Shown: positions 15,001-24,671 of the stretch, piece by piece
Numbering within the stretch: position 1 is the stretch's first letter
Layout of the letters: each line of letters opens with the position of its first letter
DNA from: JABSSA01 sp039975755
GTDB taxonomy: Bacteria; Pseudomonadota; Alphaproteobacteria; Rhodobacterales; Rhodobacteraceae
Assembly: GCA_039975755.1 (NCBI GenBank)
Contig: JBDWGM010000055.1
Coordinates: 1 to 41,423, forward strand
DNA: 41,423 nucleotides
Direction: 5' to 3'
Notes under the pieces: model-generated
What the model was told of the DNA's origin: nothing
Database searches by the model: none
The model's input: the letters and a program-made list of their open reading frames with translations, nothing else
Made by a program: the position numbers and the translations under genes

Positions 15001-15984
15001 ATGTCGAATTTTAAGCTGGGCCGTCGCGCCCTAATCGCGGCTGTGGCCGCTTTCGGACTGACAGGGCCGGTTGCCGCTGATGGGCACCAAGTTCTGGACA
15101 GCATCCACTTTCTGATCCCCGGCGGTGCCGGTGGTGGTTGGGACGGAACCGCACGTGGTACAGGCGAAGCGCTGACTAGCGCGGGTATCGTCGGAAAAGC
15201 GTCTTACGAAAATATGTCTGGCGGCGGCGGCGGTAAAGCCATCGGTTTTCTGATCGAAAACGCGGAAAGCAACCACGGTACGTTGATGGTCAACTCGACC
15301 CCCATCGTGATCCGCTCGCTCACCGGTGTGTTTCCACACAACTTCCGTGATCTGACCCTCGTTTCCGGCACAATCGGTGACTATGCGGCCATTGTTGTCG
15401 GCAAAGACAGCCCGATCAATTCAATGAGTGATCTTTTGGCGGCCTTTGACGCAGACCCAAGCGGCACAGCAGTGGGCGGCGGTTCGGTGCCCGGCGGCAT
15501 GGACCACCTTGTGGCAGCCATGGTGATGGAAGCGGCTGGCAAAGATGCGTTGGGTGTTAAATACATCCCCTACGACGCAGGCGGCAAAGCCATGGCGTCT
15601 TTGCTGTCAGGTGAAATCGCAGCCCTGTCCACAGGCTTTTCTGAAGCTGTCGATCTTGCAGACGCAGGCGAAGTCAAAATCATCGGCGTCACATCGGACG
15701 AACGCGTAGCCGCGGCCCCAGATGCACAGACCATGATTGAACAAGGCATCGACACCACGTTCGTCAACTGGCGCGGGTTCTTTGGTGCACCCGGCATGCC
15801 TGCCGAGCAAGTGGCCGCTTATCAGGACGCTCTTGATAAGATGTACGACACGCCCGAGTGGGAAGAAGTGCGTGCGCGCAATGGTTGGGTCAACATCCAC
15901 AACAGCGGCGACGACTTCAAAGCGTTCCTCGAAGATCAAGAAAAGGTCATCGGCGATCTCATGAAGAAGCTGGGCTTCCTTTAA
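15001..15984 (+). CDS. tctC: TctC-type solute-binding protein of a TTT transporter
   Basis: A 327-residue periplasmic binding protein from ATG 15001, preceded by GGGAGGACAAT. It has a signal peptide (ALIAAVAAFGLTGPVAADG, cleavage near 29) and the tripartite tricarboxylate transporter receptor fold: LDSIHFLIPGGAGGGWDGTA at the start of the mature part, then YENMSGGGGGKAIGFLIE and GGGSVPGGMDHLVAAMVMEA. It captures a carboxylate, classically citrate or a related acid, for TctBA. It is first in the operon, 63 bp before tctB, with a stable hairpin between, which would favour more copies of the binding protein than of the permease. Confidence 0.88.
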   Translation: MSNFKLGRRALIAAVAAFGLTGPVAADGHQVLDSIHFLIPGGAGGGWDGTARGTGEALTSAGIVGKASYENMSGGGGGKAIGFLIENAESNHGTLMVNSTPIVIRSLTGVFPHNFRDLTLVSGTIGDYAAIVVGKDSPINSMSDLLAAFDADPSGTAVGGGSVPGGMDHLVAAMVMEAAGKDALGVKYIPYDAGGKAMASLLSGEIAALSTGFSEAVDLADAGEVKIIGVTSDERVAAAPDAQTMIEQGIDTTFVNWRGFFGAPGMPAEQVAAYQDALDKMYDTPEWEEVRARNGWVNIHNSGDDFKAFLEDQEKVIGDLMKKLGFL

Positions 15985-15993
15985 AATAATATC

Positions 15994-16017
15994 GGTAGAG
16001 TGGTCCGCCGCTCTGCC
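15994..16017 (+). promoter_or_regulatory. Hairpin between tctC and tctB
   Basis: Arms GGTAGAGTGG (15994-16003) and CCGCTCTGCC (16008-16017) form a 10-bp stem with two G-U pairs around the loop TCCG. No T-run follows, so it is more likely an mRNA-stabilising or attenuating element than a full terminator. Confidence 0.5.
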
Positions 16018-16047
16018 TAACCACGACTTGCCTTGGGAGGGGACGTT

Positions 16048-16530
16048 ATGGCGTTGGATCGTTGGATTGCACTTGTGCTGTTGGGTATATGCCTAGCGTA
16101 TGGTTATACCGCGTGGTTCACAATGGATGGCGACCTTGCTCCTTTCATGCGGCGAAACCCCATTTGGCCAAGCACCTTCCCCAAGGTTTTGTCCATTCTC
16201 GCTATCATCGCTGCGCTGGCCATTTTGCTTGGCTTTGAAAAAAGCGAGCCGAAAGAAGCCGAGATCGATTACCGTCGCTTGGGGGATTACCACCTTGGGC
16301 AAGCGCTTTTGTTGCTCGTTTTGATGATCGCTTACGCGCTTTGCTTGCGCCCCGTTGGGTTTCTAATTTCGACCTCGGCGTTCCTCATTCTAGGGTCTTA
16401 CATTCTGGGTGACCGGAAGTGGCACATCATGCTGCCGGTGGCCCTAATCGCTACCGTGGCCGTTTGGTATTTGGTTCAAGAAGTTCTTGGTATCTATATG
16501 CGCCCCTTGCCGGGTTTTTTGGGAGGCTAA
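16048..16530 (+). CDS. tctB: TctB-type small membrane subunit of a TTT transporter
   Basis: A 160-residue integral membrane protein with four spans: ALVLLGICLAYGYTAWF, VLSILAIIAALAILL, ALLLLVLMIAYALCL with VGFLISTSAFLILGSYIL, and LPVALIATVAVWYLVQEVLGI. The start ATG 16048 follows GGGAGGGGACGTT. TctB proteins are poorly conserved in sequence, but position between tctC and tctA and the four-span layout are diagnostic. It helps the large TctA subunit in solute translocation. It ends 1 bp before the tctA start. Confidence 0.85.
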   Translation: MALDRWIALVLLGICLAYGYTAWFTMDGDLAPFMRRNPIWPSTFPKVLSILAIIAALAILLGFEKSEPKEAEIDYRRLGDYHLGQALLLLVLMIAYALCLRPVGFLISTSAFLILGSYILGDRKWHIMLPVALIATVAVWYLVQEVLGIYMRPLPGFLGG

Positions 16531-16531
16531 C

Positions 16532-18043
16532 ATGCTTGAAGGACTACTGATCGGCCTCTCAACGGCCTTGTCGTTTCAAAACCTTGCAATGGTCATTGCC
16601 GGTTGTCTGATCGGCACGTTTATCGGGATGTTGCCCGGGCTGGGCCCGATGTCCATCATCGCCATTATGATCCCTGTGGCCATTTCCATGGGCGATCCTT
16701 CTGCTGCGCTTATCCTTTTGGCGGGCGTGTATTACGGCGCAATCTTCGGCGGTTCGACGTCGTCGATCCTTTTGAATGCACCGGGGGTTGCAGGCACTGT
16801 CGCATCAAGCTTCGATGGTTATCCAATGGCGCGACAAGGCAAAGCCGGTAAAGCGCTGACCATCGCCGCCATTGCCAGTTTTGCAGGTGGCAGCATTGGC
16901 GCACTTCTTCTTATGATCTTTGCACCCGCGCTGTCATCAGTTGCGTTGCTGTTCCATTCGGCAGAGTATTTTGCCCTGATGGTCGTCGGCCTTTCAGCCA
17001 TTGCCGCCTTTGCAGGCACGGGGCAAGTTGCCAAAGCGATGATCATGACCCTTCTCGGATTGATCATGGCCACCGTGGGCGAAGGTGCCTTGTTCAACCT
17101 GCCACGCTTTACGATGGGGATCTTGGATCTTCAATCAGGCTTCGGTTTCATCACGCTTGCGATGGCCATGTTTGCCTTGCCGGAAGCCTTATTTCTGGTT
17201 CTGAAACCTAAGAACCTTCAAGGTGACGACGGTGAGATCAAGGATCTGCGCATCACGCGCGCTGAAGCCAAAGCAATTGCGCCAGTGATTGGTCGTCAAT
17301 CTCTGCAGGGCTTCTTCATCGGGGTTTTACCAGGCGCAGGGGCGACGATCGCGAGTTTCCTCGGCTATGCTGTCGAACGCAATATCGCGCCCAAGCATGA
17401 ACAGGATGAGTTTGGCAAAGGTTCAATCAAAGGCCTTGCAGCACCAGAAACGGCCAACAATGCGGCCTGTACCGGCTCGTTTGTTCCGCTTTTGACGCTT
17501 GGTATTCCGGGTTCCGGCACAACTGCGATCCTTTTGGGTGCGCTGATTGCCTTGAACGTCACACCGGGGCCGCGCCTGATGCTGGATGATCCGCAGATTT
17601 TCTGGGCTGTCATTATGTCGATGTTCATCGGCAATCTTGTGCTTTTGATCCTCAACCTGCCCCTGATCCCCTACATCGCCAAAGTTCTGACCGTGCCACG
17701 CACATATCTGATTCCCTTCATCCTGTTCTTCACTTTGATGGGGGCCTACATCGGTCAGAACAACGCCACAGAGCTTCTTTTATTGGTTGGTTTTGGCATC
17801 TGCGCAACTGCGTTGAAGTTTGCGGATTACCCTCTTGCGCCCTTGCTGATCGGGTTCATTCTAGGCGGGATGATGGAAGATAATTTCTCGCGCTCAATGC
17901 AGCTATACGATGGTATTAGCTTTATCTGGGAGCGCCCGATGACCCTTGGTCTATTGGTGATTGCGGCTATTCTTGTAGTATTGCCGAGCTATCGCAATCA
18001 CCGAGCAAAGGCAAAAACGCTGGGTGTGGCCGACGGCGACTGA
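16532..18043 (+). CDS. tctA: TctA-type large permease subunit of a TTT transporter
   Basis: A 503-residue permease from ATG 16532 with GGGAGG 6 bases upstream. It has about twelve membrane segments and the TctA signature pieces: GTFIGMLPGLGPMSIIAIMI near residue 28, GVYYGAIFGGSTSSILLNAP near 70, GYPMARQGKAGKAL near 100, and the second-half equivalents GFFIGVLPGAGATIASFLGY, APETANNAACTGSFVPLLTL and GIPGSGTTAILLGAL. It forms the pore of the transporter with TctB and takes substrate from TctC. It is the last gene of the operon, and IS6 debris starts about 57 bp after it. Confidence 0.9.
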   Translation: MLEGLLIGLSTALSFQNLAMVIAGCLIGTFIGMLPGLGPMSIIAIMIPVAISMGDPSAALILLAGVYYGAIFGGSTSSILLNAPGVAGTVASSFDGYPMARQGKAGKALTIAAIASFAGGSIGALLLMIFAPALSSVALLFHSAEYFALMVVGLSAIAAFAGTGQVAKAMIMTLLGLIMATVGEGALFNLPRFTMGILDLQSGFGFITLAMAMFALPEALFLVLKPKNLQGDDGEIKDLRITRAEAKAIAPVIGRQSLQGFFIGVLPGAGATIASFLGYAVERNIAPKHEQDEFGKGSIKGLAAPETANNAACTGSFVPLLTLGIPGSGTTAILLGALIALNVTPGPRLMLDDPQIFWAVIMSMFIGNLVLLILNLPLIPYIAKVLTVPRTYLIPFILFFTLMGAYIGQNNATELLLLVGFGICATALKFADYPLAPLLIGFILGGMMEDNFSRSMQLYDGISFIWERPMTLGLLVIAAILVVLPSYRNHRAKAKTLGVADGD

Positions 18044-18099
18044 ACGTCGTCAACACCACACCAAATGTGAATGCAAATAGTGGTCGCTTTAATAATGTT

Positions 18100-18995
18100 G
18101 GGACTGCTCACTGCTGCATTGAGTTTTACCCTGACAAATGTGATGCAAGCACGTGATTTTAGACAGCCAAACCAAAAAGCTGTCTTACGATGGTGACCAC
18201 CCCTCGTACGCCTGGTTATCGAGTTTGGATATGTCCGTTCTTGATCGTGTTTCTATGCACTGCAGTGTCGCCTTTGCACACCTTAATGATTGGAAGCTTT
18301 ATCGGTAGCCCAACAACCTCTTGAGCGCCGCATCGTCGCTTTCAACTCTGTCGTTTCGGTACTTTTTGTCGATATGAGTGATGTAGTCAAAATACGGATC
18401 ATATTGGTGATTTATGTCTCGTATAACATTTTGATAGGTCGGCGCTTTATCCGTACAGATTGACACTGGCCTATGGAGCCGGACGCGCTCGATCGCCTTT
18501 TTCAGAAAGGTTTTTGCTGCGTTAGCATCACGTCGCGCTGTTAACCGGAAATCGACCAGCTGACCGTCTGCATCGATTACCCGCCAAAGATAACGCCATT
18601 TACTGCCCGACAGTCGCTGATTGCAGCGATGAGAGGGTTCCGCCAATGCGGATGTAGGTTTCATCCATTGCCCGGTAGGCGATCATGAAATGATCTGCCG
18701 AGAGGGGACGTGCCAATTCAGGCTTGCCCGTCGTAGATAACTTTCGGTGCGCTTCGTCAGTTCCGACCCAAACTTCTGGACCCAACGAAAAACCGTTGAT
18801 CGATCGACGTCGACGCCACGTTCGCCCAAAAGATCCGCGACATTTTGGTAAGAAAGTGGCTAGCGAAGATACATCCGCACAGCAGACAAAATGATCAATG
18901 CTGGAAAATGGTGTCGTTTGAACGGCTGTTTTCTACGCATCTTTGCCCCCTGCCCAAAGCTAAATTAGCGTTTAACAAGTTAATGCAACAGTCCC
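18100..18995 (-). mobile_element. Degenerate IS6-family element
   Basis: The outer end at 18995 reads inward on the minus strand as GGGACTGTTGCATTAAC, a standard IS6-type terminus. The other end at 18100 reads GGGACTGCTCACTGCTGCAT; removing one 7-bp CTCACTG unit gives GGGACTGCTGCATT, nearly the same sequence. No target duplication is visible at the flanks. The element lies between tctA and the RND permease gene, and its transposase is dead. Confidence 0.65.
18159..18940 (-). pseudogene. IS6-family transposase with stops and frameshifts
   Basis: From ATG 18940 the frame reads MRRKQPFKRHHFPALIILSA then VRMYLR, and stops at codon 27 (TAG at 18860-18862), where homologues have a Tyr. It resumes with PLSYQNVADLLGERGVDVDR then STVFRWVQKFG. 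An indel around 18690 shifts the frame; the DDE part continues with WRYLWRVIDADGQLVDFRLT, VSICTDKAPTYQNVIRDI and RVESDDAALKRLLGYR, then a TAA, then SFQSLRCAKATLQ, and after another shift IKNGHIQTR and PGVRG. At least two stops and two frameshifts are present. Confidence 0.85.
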
Positions 18996-19012
18996 GCTTG
19001 CAGAGATGCGAC

Positions 19013-19111
19013 ATGAAAATCCAGTCTGATGTGCTGCTTCTAAGAGGTTTTCGCTACCCCCGTGAAATCGTCGCCTACGCCATTTGGGTTTACCACCTTT
19101 GCTCGTTGAGG
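19013..19111 (+). pseudogene. N-terminal fragment of another IS6 transposase
   Basis: The plus strand encodes MKIQSDVLLLRGFRYPREIV then AYAIWVYHLCSLR, which aligns with the start of the transposase at 1043-610 (MEIPSDMPRLKGFRFPREII). Family resemblance stops at about 19111, where the complementary strand becomes recognisable RND permease coding sequence. This piece therefore covers the 3' end of the permease gene and marks an old insertion or deletion junction. Confidence 0.7.
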
Positions 19112-22100
19112 TACTTTCGTCAATTCAAGTGCAAGCCTCTTTGATGCAGCGCCGGGAACATTGCCCCAGTTCGTGATCCAGCGATAAAAGATCGGCGTCA
19201 AAAACAATGTGAAAACCGTCGCAAACCCTAAGCCGCCCACGATGACCCAGCCGACTTCTCTGCGTGCTTCGGCACCAGCACCAGATGTGAGCACAAGAGG
19301 CAAGCCACCCAGCACAGTCGATACCATCGTCATCATGACCGGGCGGATGCGCAAGCGCAGTGCATTGCGAATGGCTTCGTCAATGTCTTGGCCCGCTTCG
19401 CGAAGCTGGTTCGCAAATTCGACGATCAAGATACCGTTCTTGGCCATAACGCCGATTAGCATTACCAGACCAATCTGGCTGTAGTAATTCAGAGAGCCAC
19501 CGCTGAGCGAAATCGCCAACAATGCGGCTGCAAGCCCAAAAGGCACCGTCAACATGATCACGACCGCGCTTGCGAAACTTTCAAATTGCGCCGCTAGAAC
19601 CAGCATGACGATCAACAGGGCCGTTCCGAATACGACATACATCGCTTGGGTGCTGTCGTTCAGCGTTGCGGCCTCGCCCGTGAAGGATAGGCCAATGCCA
19701 TCAGGTAGCACGTCTGCCGCCAATGCGCGGGCGGCGGTTATTGCATCAGAGAGGTTCACGCCCTCACCAAGGTTGGCTTGCAAAGCCACCGACAACGCCC
19801 CACCAAGACGGGCAACCTCAGCGTCACTGACAACGGTATCCAAAGACGCAACAGAAGACAGCGGCACGTAAGATCCGTTGTCCAATTGGATTGAGATCGA
19901 CGAAATGTCAGACGGATCATCGATTGGCGGACCACCCGGCACAACGTTCACGTCAATTTCGGTGTCGTTCTCAAAGACGCTGACGGCGATCGTGCCGCGC
20001 GCCAATGCGCTGACCAAGCCGGTCACTGAGGCGGGCGTTAGGCTCATGTCGCGTGCGGCGGCCTGATCCACGGTCACTTGCAGTTCCGCACTGACGGGTG
20101 ACGACGACAGCTGTGGGTTCACAAAAGCCGCGTCATCTGACATCGCGGCAACCATTGTTTCGGCGGCAGCTGTCAGTTCTGTAAGGTTATTGCCGGTCAC
20201 GGCCAACCCAAGGCCGCTGCCGCCGCCGCGAATGTTCAGGCTGTTGGAGGATCGCGCACTGACTTGTACACCAGGAATGGCGGCAAGTTGTCTGCTTAGT
20301 TTTGCAACCAGTTCGGCCTGCGAAAAGTCACGGTCCTGCCAGTCAGGAAGCCGCACAATGATCAGCGCGCTTGTGCCGCCGCCGACGCCCACGATGCTTT
20401 GGATTGTTTTGATCTCACCGCTTCGAAGATAAGGGGCTAGGATTCTTTCGGCCAAGACCACTTGCGTATCTAGGTAGTCCACCGTTGTGTCAGACGCGCC
20501 TCGCGCCTGCACAATAAAGAAACCGCGATCTTCTGTCGGCGTGACGCTGGATGGCAGGGTGATTGCAAGACTGACGGCGTAGATGACCATGGCCCCCGCA
20601 ATGGACAGAACCAAAACAGGAGTGCGTATGGACCAGTCCATCACAGCGTCAAACCCGCGGGCCCAAAACCCCGGCGCGGGGGTATCAGTTTCGGATAAGG
20701 CTTTTGCTTTTCCCGGATCCAGAAAGGCAGATAGCACAGGTGCAAGGGTCAGGGCCGTGATCGATGACAGCGTGACAGCGAATGCCAAAACGAACCCAAA
20801 TTCAGAAAACACACCTCCCGCTTGACCGGGTAAAAACGAAATCGGAATAAAGACCGCCGCAAGCGTTGCAGTCGTAGAAACAACGGCGAAGAACACCTCG
20901 TTTGTGCCCGCAGCGGCCGCCGCAAAAGCACCCATGCCTTCTGCTCGCTTGCGAACGATATTTTCAACGACAACAATCGCGTCATCGACGACCATGCCTG
21001 TGGCCAATAACAACGCTAACAGGCTAATGGTATTTATCGAAAAGCCTGTCAGCCATATGGCGGCTAGAGTGCCGATGAGGGCAACTGGAATTGTGATGGC
21101 GGGGATTAAAGTGGCCCGCGGTGAACGTAAGAAAAGAAAGATTACGGCGATGACAATTGCCGTTGCAAGCAAGATAGAGTTCACAACTTCTTGGATCGAC
21201 CCTTCTATGAAAATCCCATCGTCCGAGGCGATTATCAGCTCCACTCCCTCTGGCATTTGTTGGCGCAGTTCTTCAACTGCGGCATTCACGGCTTGCGAGA
21301 TTTCCAACGTGTTTCCTACGGATTGCCGCGTGATGTCCAAACCAATGGCTGCCTGACCGTTCACGCGGGAAAAGACCGAAGCCTCTTCTGGCCACAGTTG
21401 AACCAAAGCCACGTCTGCCACTTGGGCCGTGTTATCAATTCGTAGGTCTTCAATGGTCTTGACGGTGACCGCTTGATTGGCAACGCTGAGGGCCAAAGTT
21501 TGGTTTGTTCCCTCTAGTGCGCCAAGGGCGGTGTCATCGCGCAATGTGGCCAGTGCGGTGCTTACATCAAACACGGTCAATCCGCGGCTAAGCAGCGATG
21601 GCATGTCCAACTGGACCTGAAATTCATTCGCGCGACTGCCTTGCACGGTGACCTCGGCGATACCGTCAATGGTTGAAAGCCTTTCATAGATTGTGCTTTC
21701 GGCAATTTGGGTCAATTCATCAAAGCTGGCGTCGCCCAATAGTGCTAGCCGGATGATCGCATCCGAGTTGCTGTCGCTTTTTGAAACAGTCGGTTCTTCG
21801 GCATCGTCAGGCAAGGATCGCACGGTGGCCGATACAATTTCTCGGGCCTCATTGGCCGCGACATCCACGTCCGTTCCGTCAGACAGATCAATGGTAATCC
21901 GGCTGGACCCCGAACTAGACGTGGACTCTATAAACGATAGCCCCTCGAGGCCGCTAAGCGCGTCTTCGAGTGGTTGTGTAATTTCACTGTCGACAGTTGC
22001 AGGAACCGCGCCTTCATAGGTCGTGCTGACTGAAAGGACTGGCCGATCAACATCCGGCATTTCGCGGACATCAATGTTGTTGAGGGCGGCCAGACCTGCT

Positions 22101-22195
22101 ATTATGATCAACAGGTTCAAAACAAGGCCAAGGATAGGTCGCGCGACAAAAAGACCAGCCAACCCTGTCACTTGCAACGTGCGTTCAACACTCAT
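19040..22195 (-). CDS. RND-family efflux permease (AcrB/MexF-like, HAE1 type)
   Basis: A 1051-residue inner-membrane proton-driven pump with the duplicated RND architecture: one span, a large periplasmic loop, six spans, and the same again. The proton-relay Asp pair is in GMVVDDAIVVVENIV and the matching Lys in GVMAKNGILIVEF. DREMPDVD-like DVREMPDVDRPVLSVSTTYE begins the first loop. Substrates may be drugs, dyes or bile-type compounds. Its ATG overlaps the stop of the adaptor gene by 4 bp. The last 20 or so residues (from about KVVNPNGVG) are read antisense through an IS6 fragment, so the natural C-terminus is probably lost, although the loss lies after the last span and may be tolerated. Confidence 0.88.
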   Translation of the reverse strand: MSVERTLQVTGLAGLFVARPILGLVLNLLIIIAGLAALNNIDVREMPDVDRPVLSVSTTYEGAVPATVDSEITQPLEDALSGLEGLSFIESTSSSGSSRITIDLSDGTDVDVAANEAREIVSATVRSLPDDAEEPTVSKSDSNSDAIIRLALLGDASFDELTQIAESTIYERLSTIDGIAEVTVQGSRANEFQVQLDMPSLLSRGLTVFDVSTALATLRDDTALGALEGTNQTLALSVANQAVTVKTIEDLRIDNTAQVADVALVQLWPEEASVFSRVNGQAAIGLDITRQSVGNTLEISQAVNAAVEELRQQMPEGVELIIASDDGIFIEGSIQEVVNSILLATAIVIAVIFLFLRSPRATLIPAITIPVALIGTLAAIWLTGFSINTISLLALLLATGMVVDDAIVVVENIVRKRAEGMGAFAAAAAGTNEVFFAVVSTTATLAAVFIPISFLPGQAGGVFSEFGFVLAFAVTLSSITALTLAPVLSAFLDPGKAKALSETDTPAPGFWARGFDAVMDWSIRTPVLVLSIAGAMVIYAVSLAITLPSSVTPTEDRGFFIVQARGASDTTVDYLDTQVVLAERILAPYLRSGEIKTIQSIVGVGGGTSALIIVRLPDWQDRDFSQAELVAKLSRQLAAIPGVQVSARSSNSLNIRGGGSGLGLAVTGNNLTELTAAAETMVAAMSDDAAFVNPQLSSSPVSAELQVTVDQAAARDMSLTPASVTGLVSALARGTIAVSVFENDTEIDVNVVPGGPPIDDPSDISSISIQLDNGSYVPLSSVASLDTVVSDAEVARLGGALSVALQANLGEGVNLSDAITAARALAADVLPDGIGLSFTGEAATLNDSTQAMYVVFGTALLIVMLVLAAQFESFASAVVIMLTVPFGLAAALLAISLSGGSLNYYSQIGLVMLIGVMAKNGILIVEFANQLREAGQDIDEAIRNALRLRIRPVMMTMVSTVLGGLPLVLTSGAGAEARREVGWVIVGGLGFATVFTLFLTPIFYRWITNWGNVPGAASKRLALELTKVPQRAKVVNPNGVGDDFTGVAKTS

Positions 22196-23307
22196 TTATC
22201 GGCACCAGCCGCATCGGTTACAGTGGTACCCGCCCGCAATTTTGCGGCTCCCTCTGTAATGATGGTTGCACCAAGTGGAAGGTCTGTTTCCACCCAAACA
22301 CGTGTACCATTGCGGTAGCGGATAGCAGCGGGATGCGGTGATGCGACGCCATCTTCAACCGTCCAAATATTTGCGCCTCCCCGCCTCCATGTAACAGCTG
22401 TGGCCGGCACGACAGGAAGAGGTTCTGTCTGTTCAACGACACGAACAGACAATGTCATGCCTGCAATCAAAGCTCCATCTGGATTGTCAATTTCCGCACG
22501 CACTGTTGCACTGCGCGAAGTTGGATCGAGCTCGCTATCAAAGGCTATAATCGTTCCATCAAAAACACGCCCGGCATAGGAGGGCGTGCTAATCTGAACA
22601 GGTTTTCCTGTCTCTAGCAACGCAATCGAACGTTCAGGTACCTCAAACTCTGCGACGATCGCCGTGGAATCATTGATTGTGACAATTGCATCACCAACGT
22701 TCAGATAGGCCCCGACTTGCACGTCACTTAGGCCAAGCGAACCACCGATTTTTGCTGTGATTGTGCGTTCATCCAATGCATTTTGCGCGACATTGACATT
22801 GAATTCAGCCAGCTTCAAAGCGACTTCTGTTTCAACGAAAATGATGTCAGTGATGGTCGAGTTGCCGTTGTTGCGAAGCGATTCATAGCGGTTAAACAGA
22901 TCCTGAGCCTGCTCCAGTTCCGTCACCGCGGCGTTCAACGCGATCTGTTCCGCCCGATTATCTAACTGCAAAAGAACATCGCCTGCCGCGACCACATTGT
23001 TCGCATTAATCGATACGTTTGTGATTTCACCGGCCACGCTCGACACAACTTTGATACTGCGCGAAGAAGTCGCCGTCCCGATGGTGGTTAAGACCAAATT
23101 GTAATGTCTTGCGGACAAAGGCTGCATCACGACGACTGTTTCCTGCCCCACTCTTTCAGCACGCCCATCGCGGTCAGGCCGCTGTTCCTCTGATTGCGTG
23201 GCATCAATGCCAGCTACACGTTTGATCGCTTCGGGTACCCCGAACGAGAAGAAATAAGCGGCGCAAAGAACGCAACCAGAGGCAAGAAGGACAAACAGTT
23301 GTCGCAC
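22192..23307 (-). CDS. RND efflux periplasmic adaptor (MFP)
   Basis: A 371-residue adaptor of the AcrA/MexE type. It has an N-terminal signal or anchor (LFVLLASGCVLCAAYFFSF), a lipoyl half ending VVSSVAGEITNVSINANNVV, a helical hairpin around 125-185, a second lipoyl half with VQVGAYLNVGDAIVTIND, and a beta-barrel with FDSELDPTSRSATVRAEIDN then PDGALIAGMTLSVRV. It would bridge the permease to an outer-membrane factor encoded elsewhere. It is the first gene of a two-gene operon with the permease. No regulator gene is adjacent. Confidence 0.88.
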   Translation of the reverse strand: MRQLFVLLASGCVLCAAYFFSFGVPEAIKRVAGIDATQSEEQRPDRDGRAERVGQETVVVMQPLSARHYNLVLTTIGTATSSRSIKVVSSVAGEITNVSINANNVVAAGDVLLQLDNRAEQIALNAAVTELEQAQDLFNRYESLRNNGNSTITDIIFVETEVALKLAEFNVNVAQNALDERTITAKIGGSLGLSDVQVGAYLNVGDAIVTINDSTAIVAEFEVPERSIALLETGKPVQISTPSYAGRVFDGTIIAFDSELDPTSRSATVRAEIDNPDGALIAGMTLSVRVVEQTEPLPVVPATAVTWRRGGANIWTVEDGVASPHPAAIRYRNGTRVWVETDLPLGATIITEGAAKLRAGTTVTDAAGADK

Positions 23308-24278
23308 AAAACGTTCCTTGTTTTTATGAAATGGACAGCACGATCTGTTTCCACGGATATTACACGTTCAAGTTCCATACTTCCGTCGGACTATAGGTTA
23401 ACTTGTATTCACGCTTAAAATTTTCGTCACATTTAGGAACCACGATAGGCCTATCGAGCGTGAATCCTTCTAAAATCAATAACATTAGGTTCTTATGTAA
23501 AGTCGCGCGCTTAGGCCTTTGTTGATTTTGTAGAACAGTTCTGCTCTCGACACACGATGCAATATATATCCAGAGGGCAAGAACCCATTTAAGTGAATGA
23601 GTGACCTCTTGATCTGCGAATATTCCAGATGAACGGGTCATCCAGATCTTGATGGATTGAATTTATGACGACCCTACCAAATCGCTGGAGTGCACCGCAA
23701 AGACGCGATTTACTTCGCTGCATTCAACGCGGCGCGCAAGACGTGGCGATCACCGATGTGATTGGCAAGTGACAACGACACGAACCGTTGCTTCTTGAAC
23801 CTGGTGTGTGGATCGGCGCAGCTCCGCTGATGCCTTGGAGCCAATGAGAGGGAAGCAAGCGGAAATCCATCGGAGCTCGCGGTGACGATATAGCGGGCCG
23901 CTCACAGAAGGCGGATATACGTCAGCAATCATGATCCTGAACCAGACCAAACAGACCGTTGCAATTAGGCGGGGTCCATATACATCCACACAGGACGTTC
24001 AAGTCCTTATAAACCAAAACTGGGATGCTGCGCTGCACGATAAGGTCAGCTATGCACAGATCACGATCTTTGTACCGATTTAATTCAAAATCGACCAAGT
24101 GAATTTATGTTCCAATGCGGTGCAAAGTAGTTGCAGTTCACAGCAACTGAACCAATGAAGCACACAAGCAGACTCTAACTGCAATCAACGATCCTTGTGC
24201 CAGTCATATTGGATCTGGGGCGCTAATTTCACAAGTGATGAAGTGTCCATGTCGTTCAACAGAGCCAGAAAAGGCAGA
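23308..24278. other. Long gap without a recognisable intact gene
   Basis: This 971-bp stretch has only short open frames. One from ATG 23665 encodes a 35-residue peptide MTTLPNRWSAPQRRDLLRCI plus 15 more residues, and another from 23931 encodes about 49 residues; neither is recognised. A possible IS5-type scrap is listed separately. The first part (23308-23400) should hold the efflux operon promoter. The region looks like decayed accessory DNA. Confidence 0.45.
24041..24105 (-). pseudogene. Possible IS5-family transposase scrap
   Basis: The minus strand reads VDFELNRYKDRDL, close to the DxNxYKxRDLVERF segment near the end of IS5/IS427-type transposases. The match covers only about a dozen residues and the flanks do not continue it, so this is tentative. 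Confidence 0.3.
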
Positions 24279-24671
24279 TCAATTTTGTTTTTCAATAAAG
24301 ACAACCAGTAAATACGTCACCAATATAGAGAACCCTATTGCGAGAGATACATAGCACAACGGCAACCCGGTATCAGAGAGTGGACATGTCGGTTTACCGA
24401 AAAGTTCAAGCGTAGTGCCAAGAGCGGCTAGTAGAATGACCGGTGTAGCACCAGCTAAGAACAGCCAAGTCAGCCTGCGCCACCATACCAATGCCGCGAT
24501 AGCCATTGCCGCATAGCAAATTGAAACCAAGTAGCAGGCCGGGATTGGCCCAAGTGCTGGGCATGCGTCACCCGTTTGAAAATGGGTGAGCGAGATCGGA
24601 ACGATCCCGCTCAGCACCACCACACACGCGAGCACAACACCCACGCGCAAAAAGCGACTTACCCAAATCAC
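24279..24671 (-). CDS. Small four-span membrane protein with paired Cys motifs
   Basis: A 130-residue hydrophobic protein with four predicted spans (about 7-27, 43-62, 67-88, 103-125). Two similar loops, GDACPALGPIPACYLVSI (about 34-51) and KPTCPLSDTGLPLCYVSL (about 93-110), each contain CP and CY before a span. They look like an internal duplication and could form disulfides on the outer face. I do not recognise the family. Its start overlaps the stop of the FG-GAP protein gene by 4 bp, so the two are probably made together and may interact in the envelope. Confidence 0.65.
   Translation of the reverse strand: MIWVSRFLRVGVVLACVVVLSGIVPISLTHFQTGDACPALGPIPACYLVSICYAAMAIAALVWWRRLTWLFLAGATPVILLAALGTTLELFGKPTCPLSDTGLPLCYVSLAIGFSILVTYLLVVFIEKQN

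Noticed and set aside
23750..23989. A 79-codon minus-strand frame in the 23.3-24.3 kb gap
   Set aside because: No ribosome site, no recognisable domain and uneven composition; it looks like a chance frame in decayed DNA.
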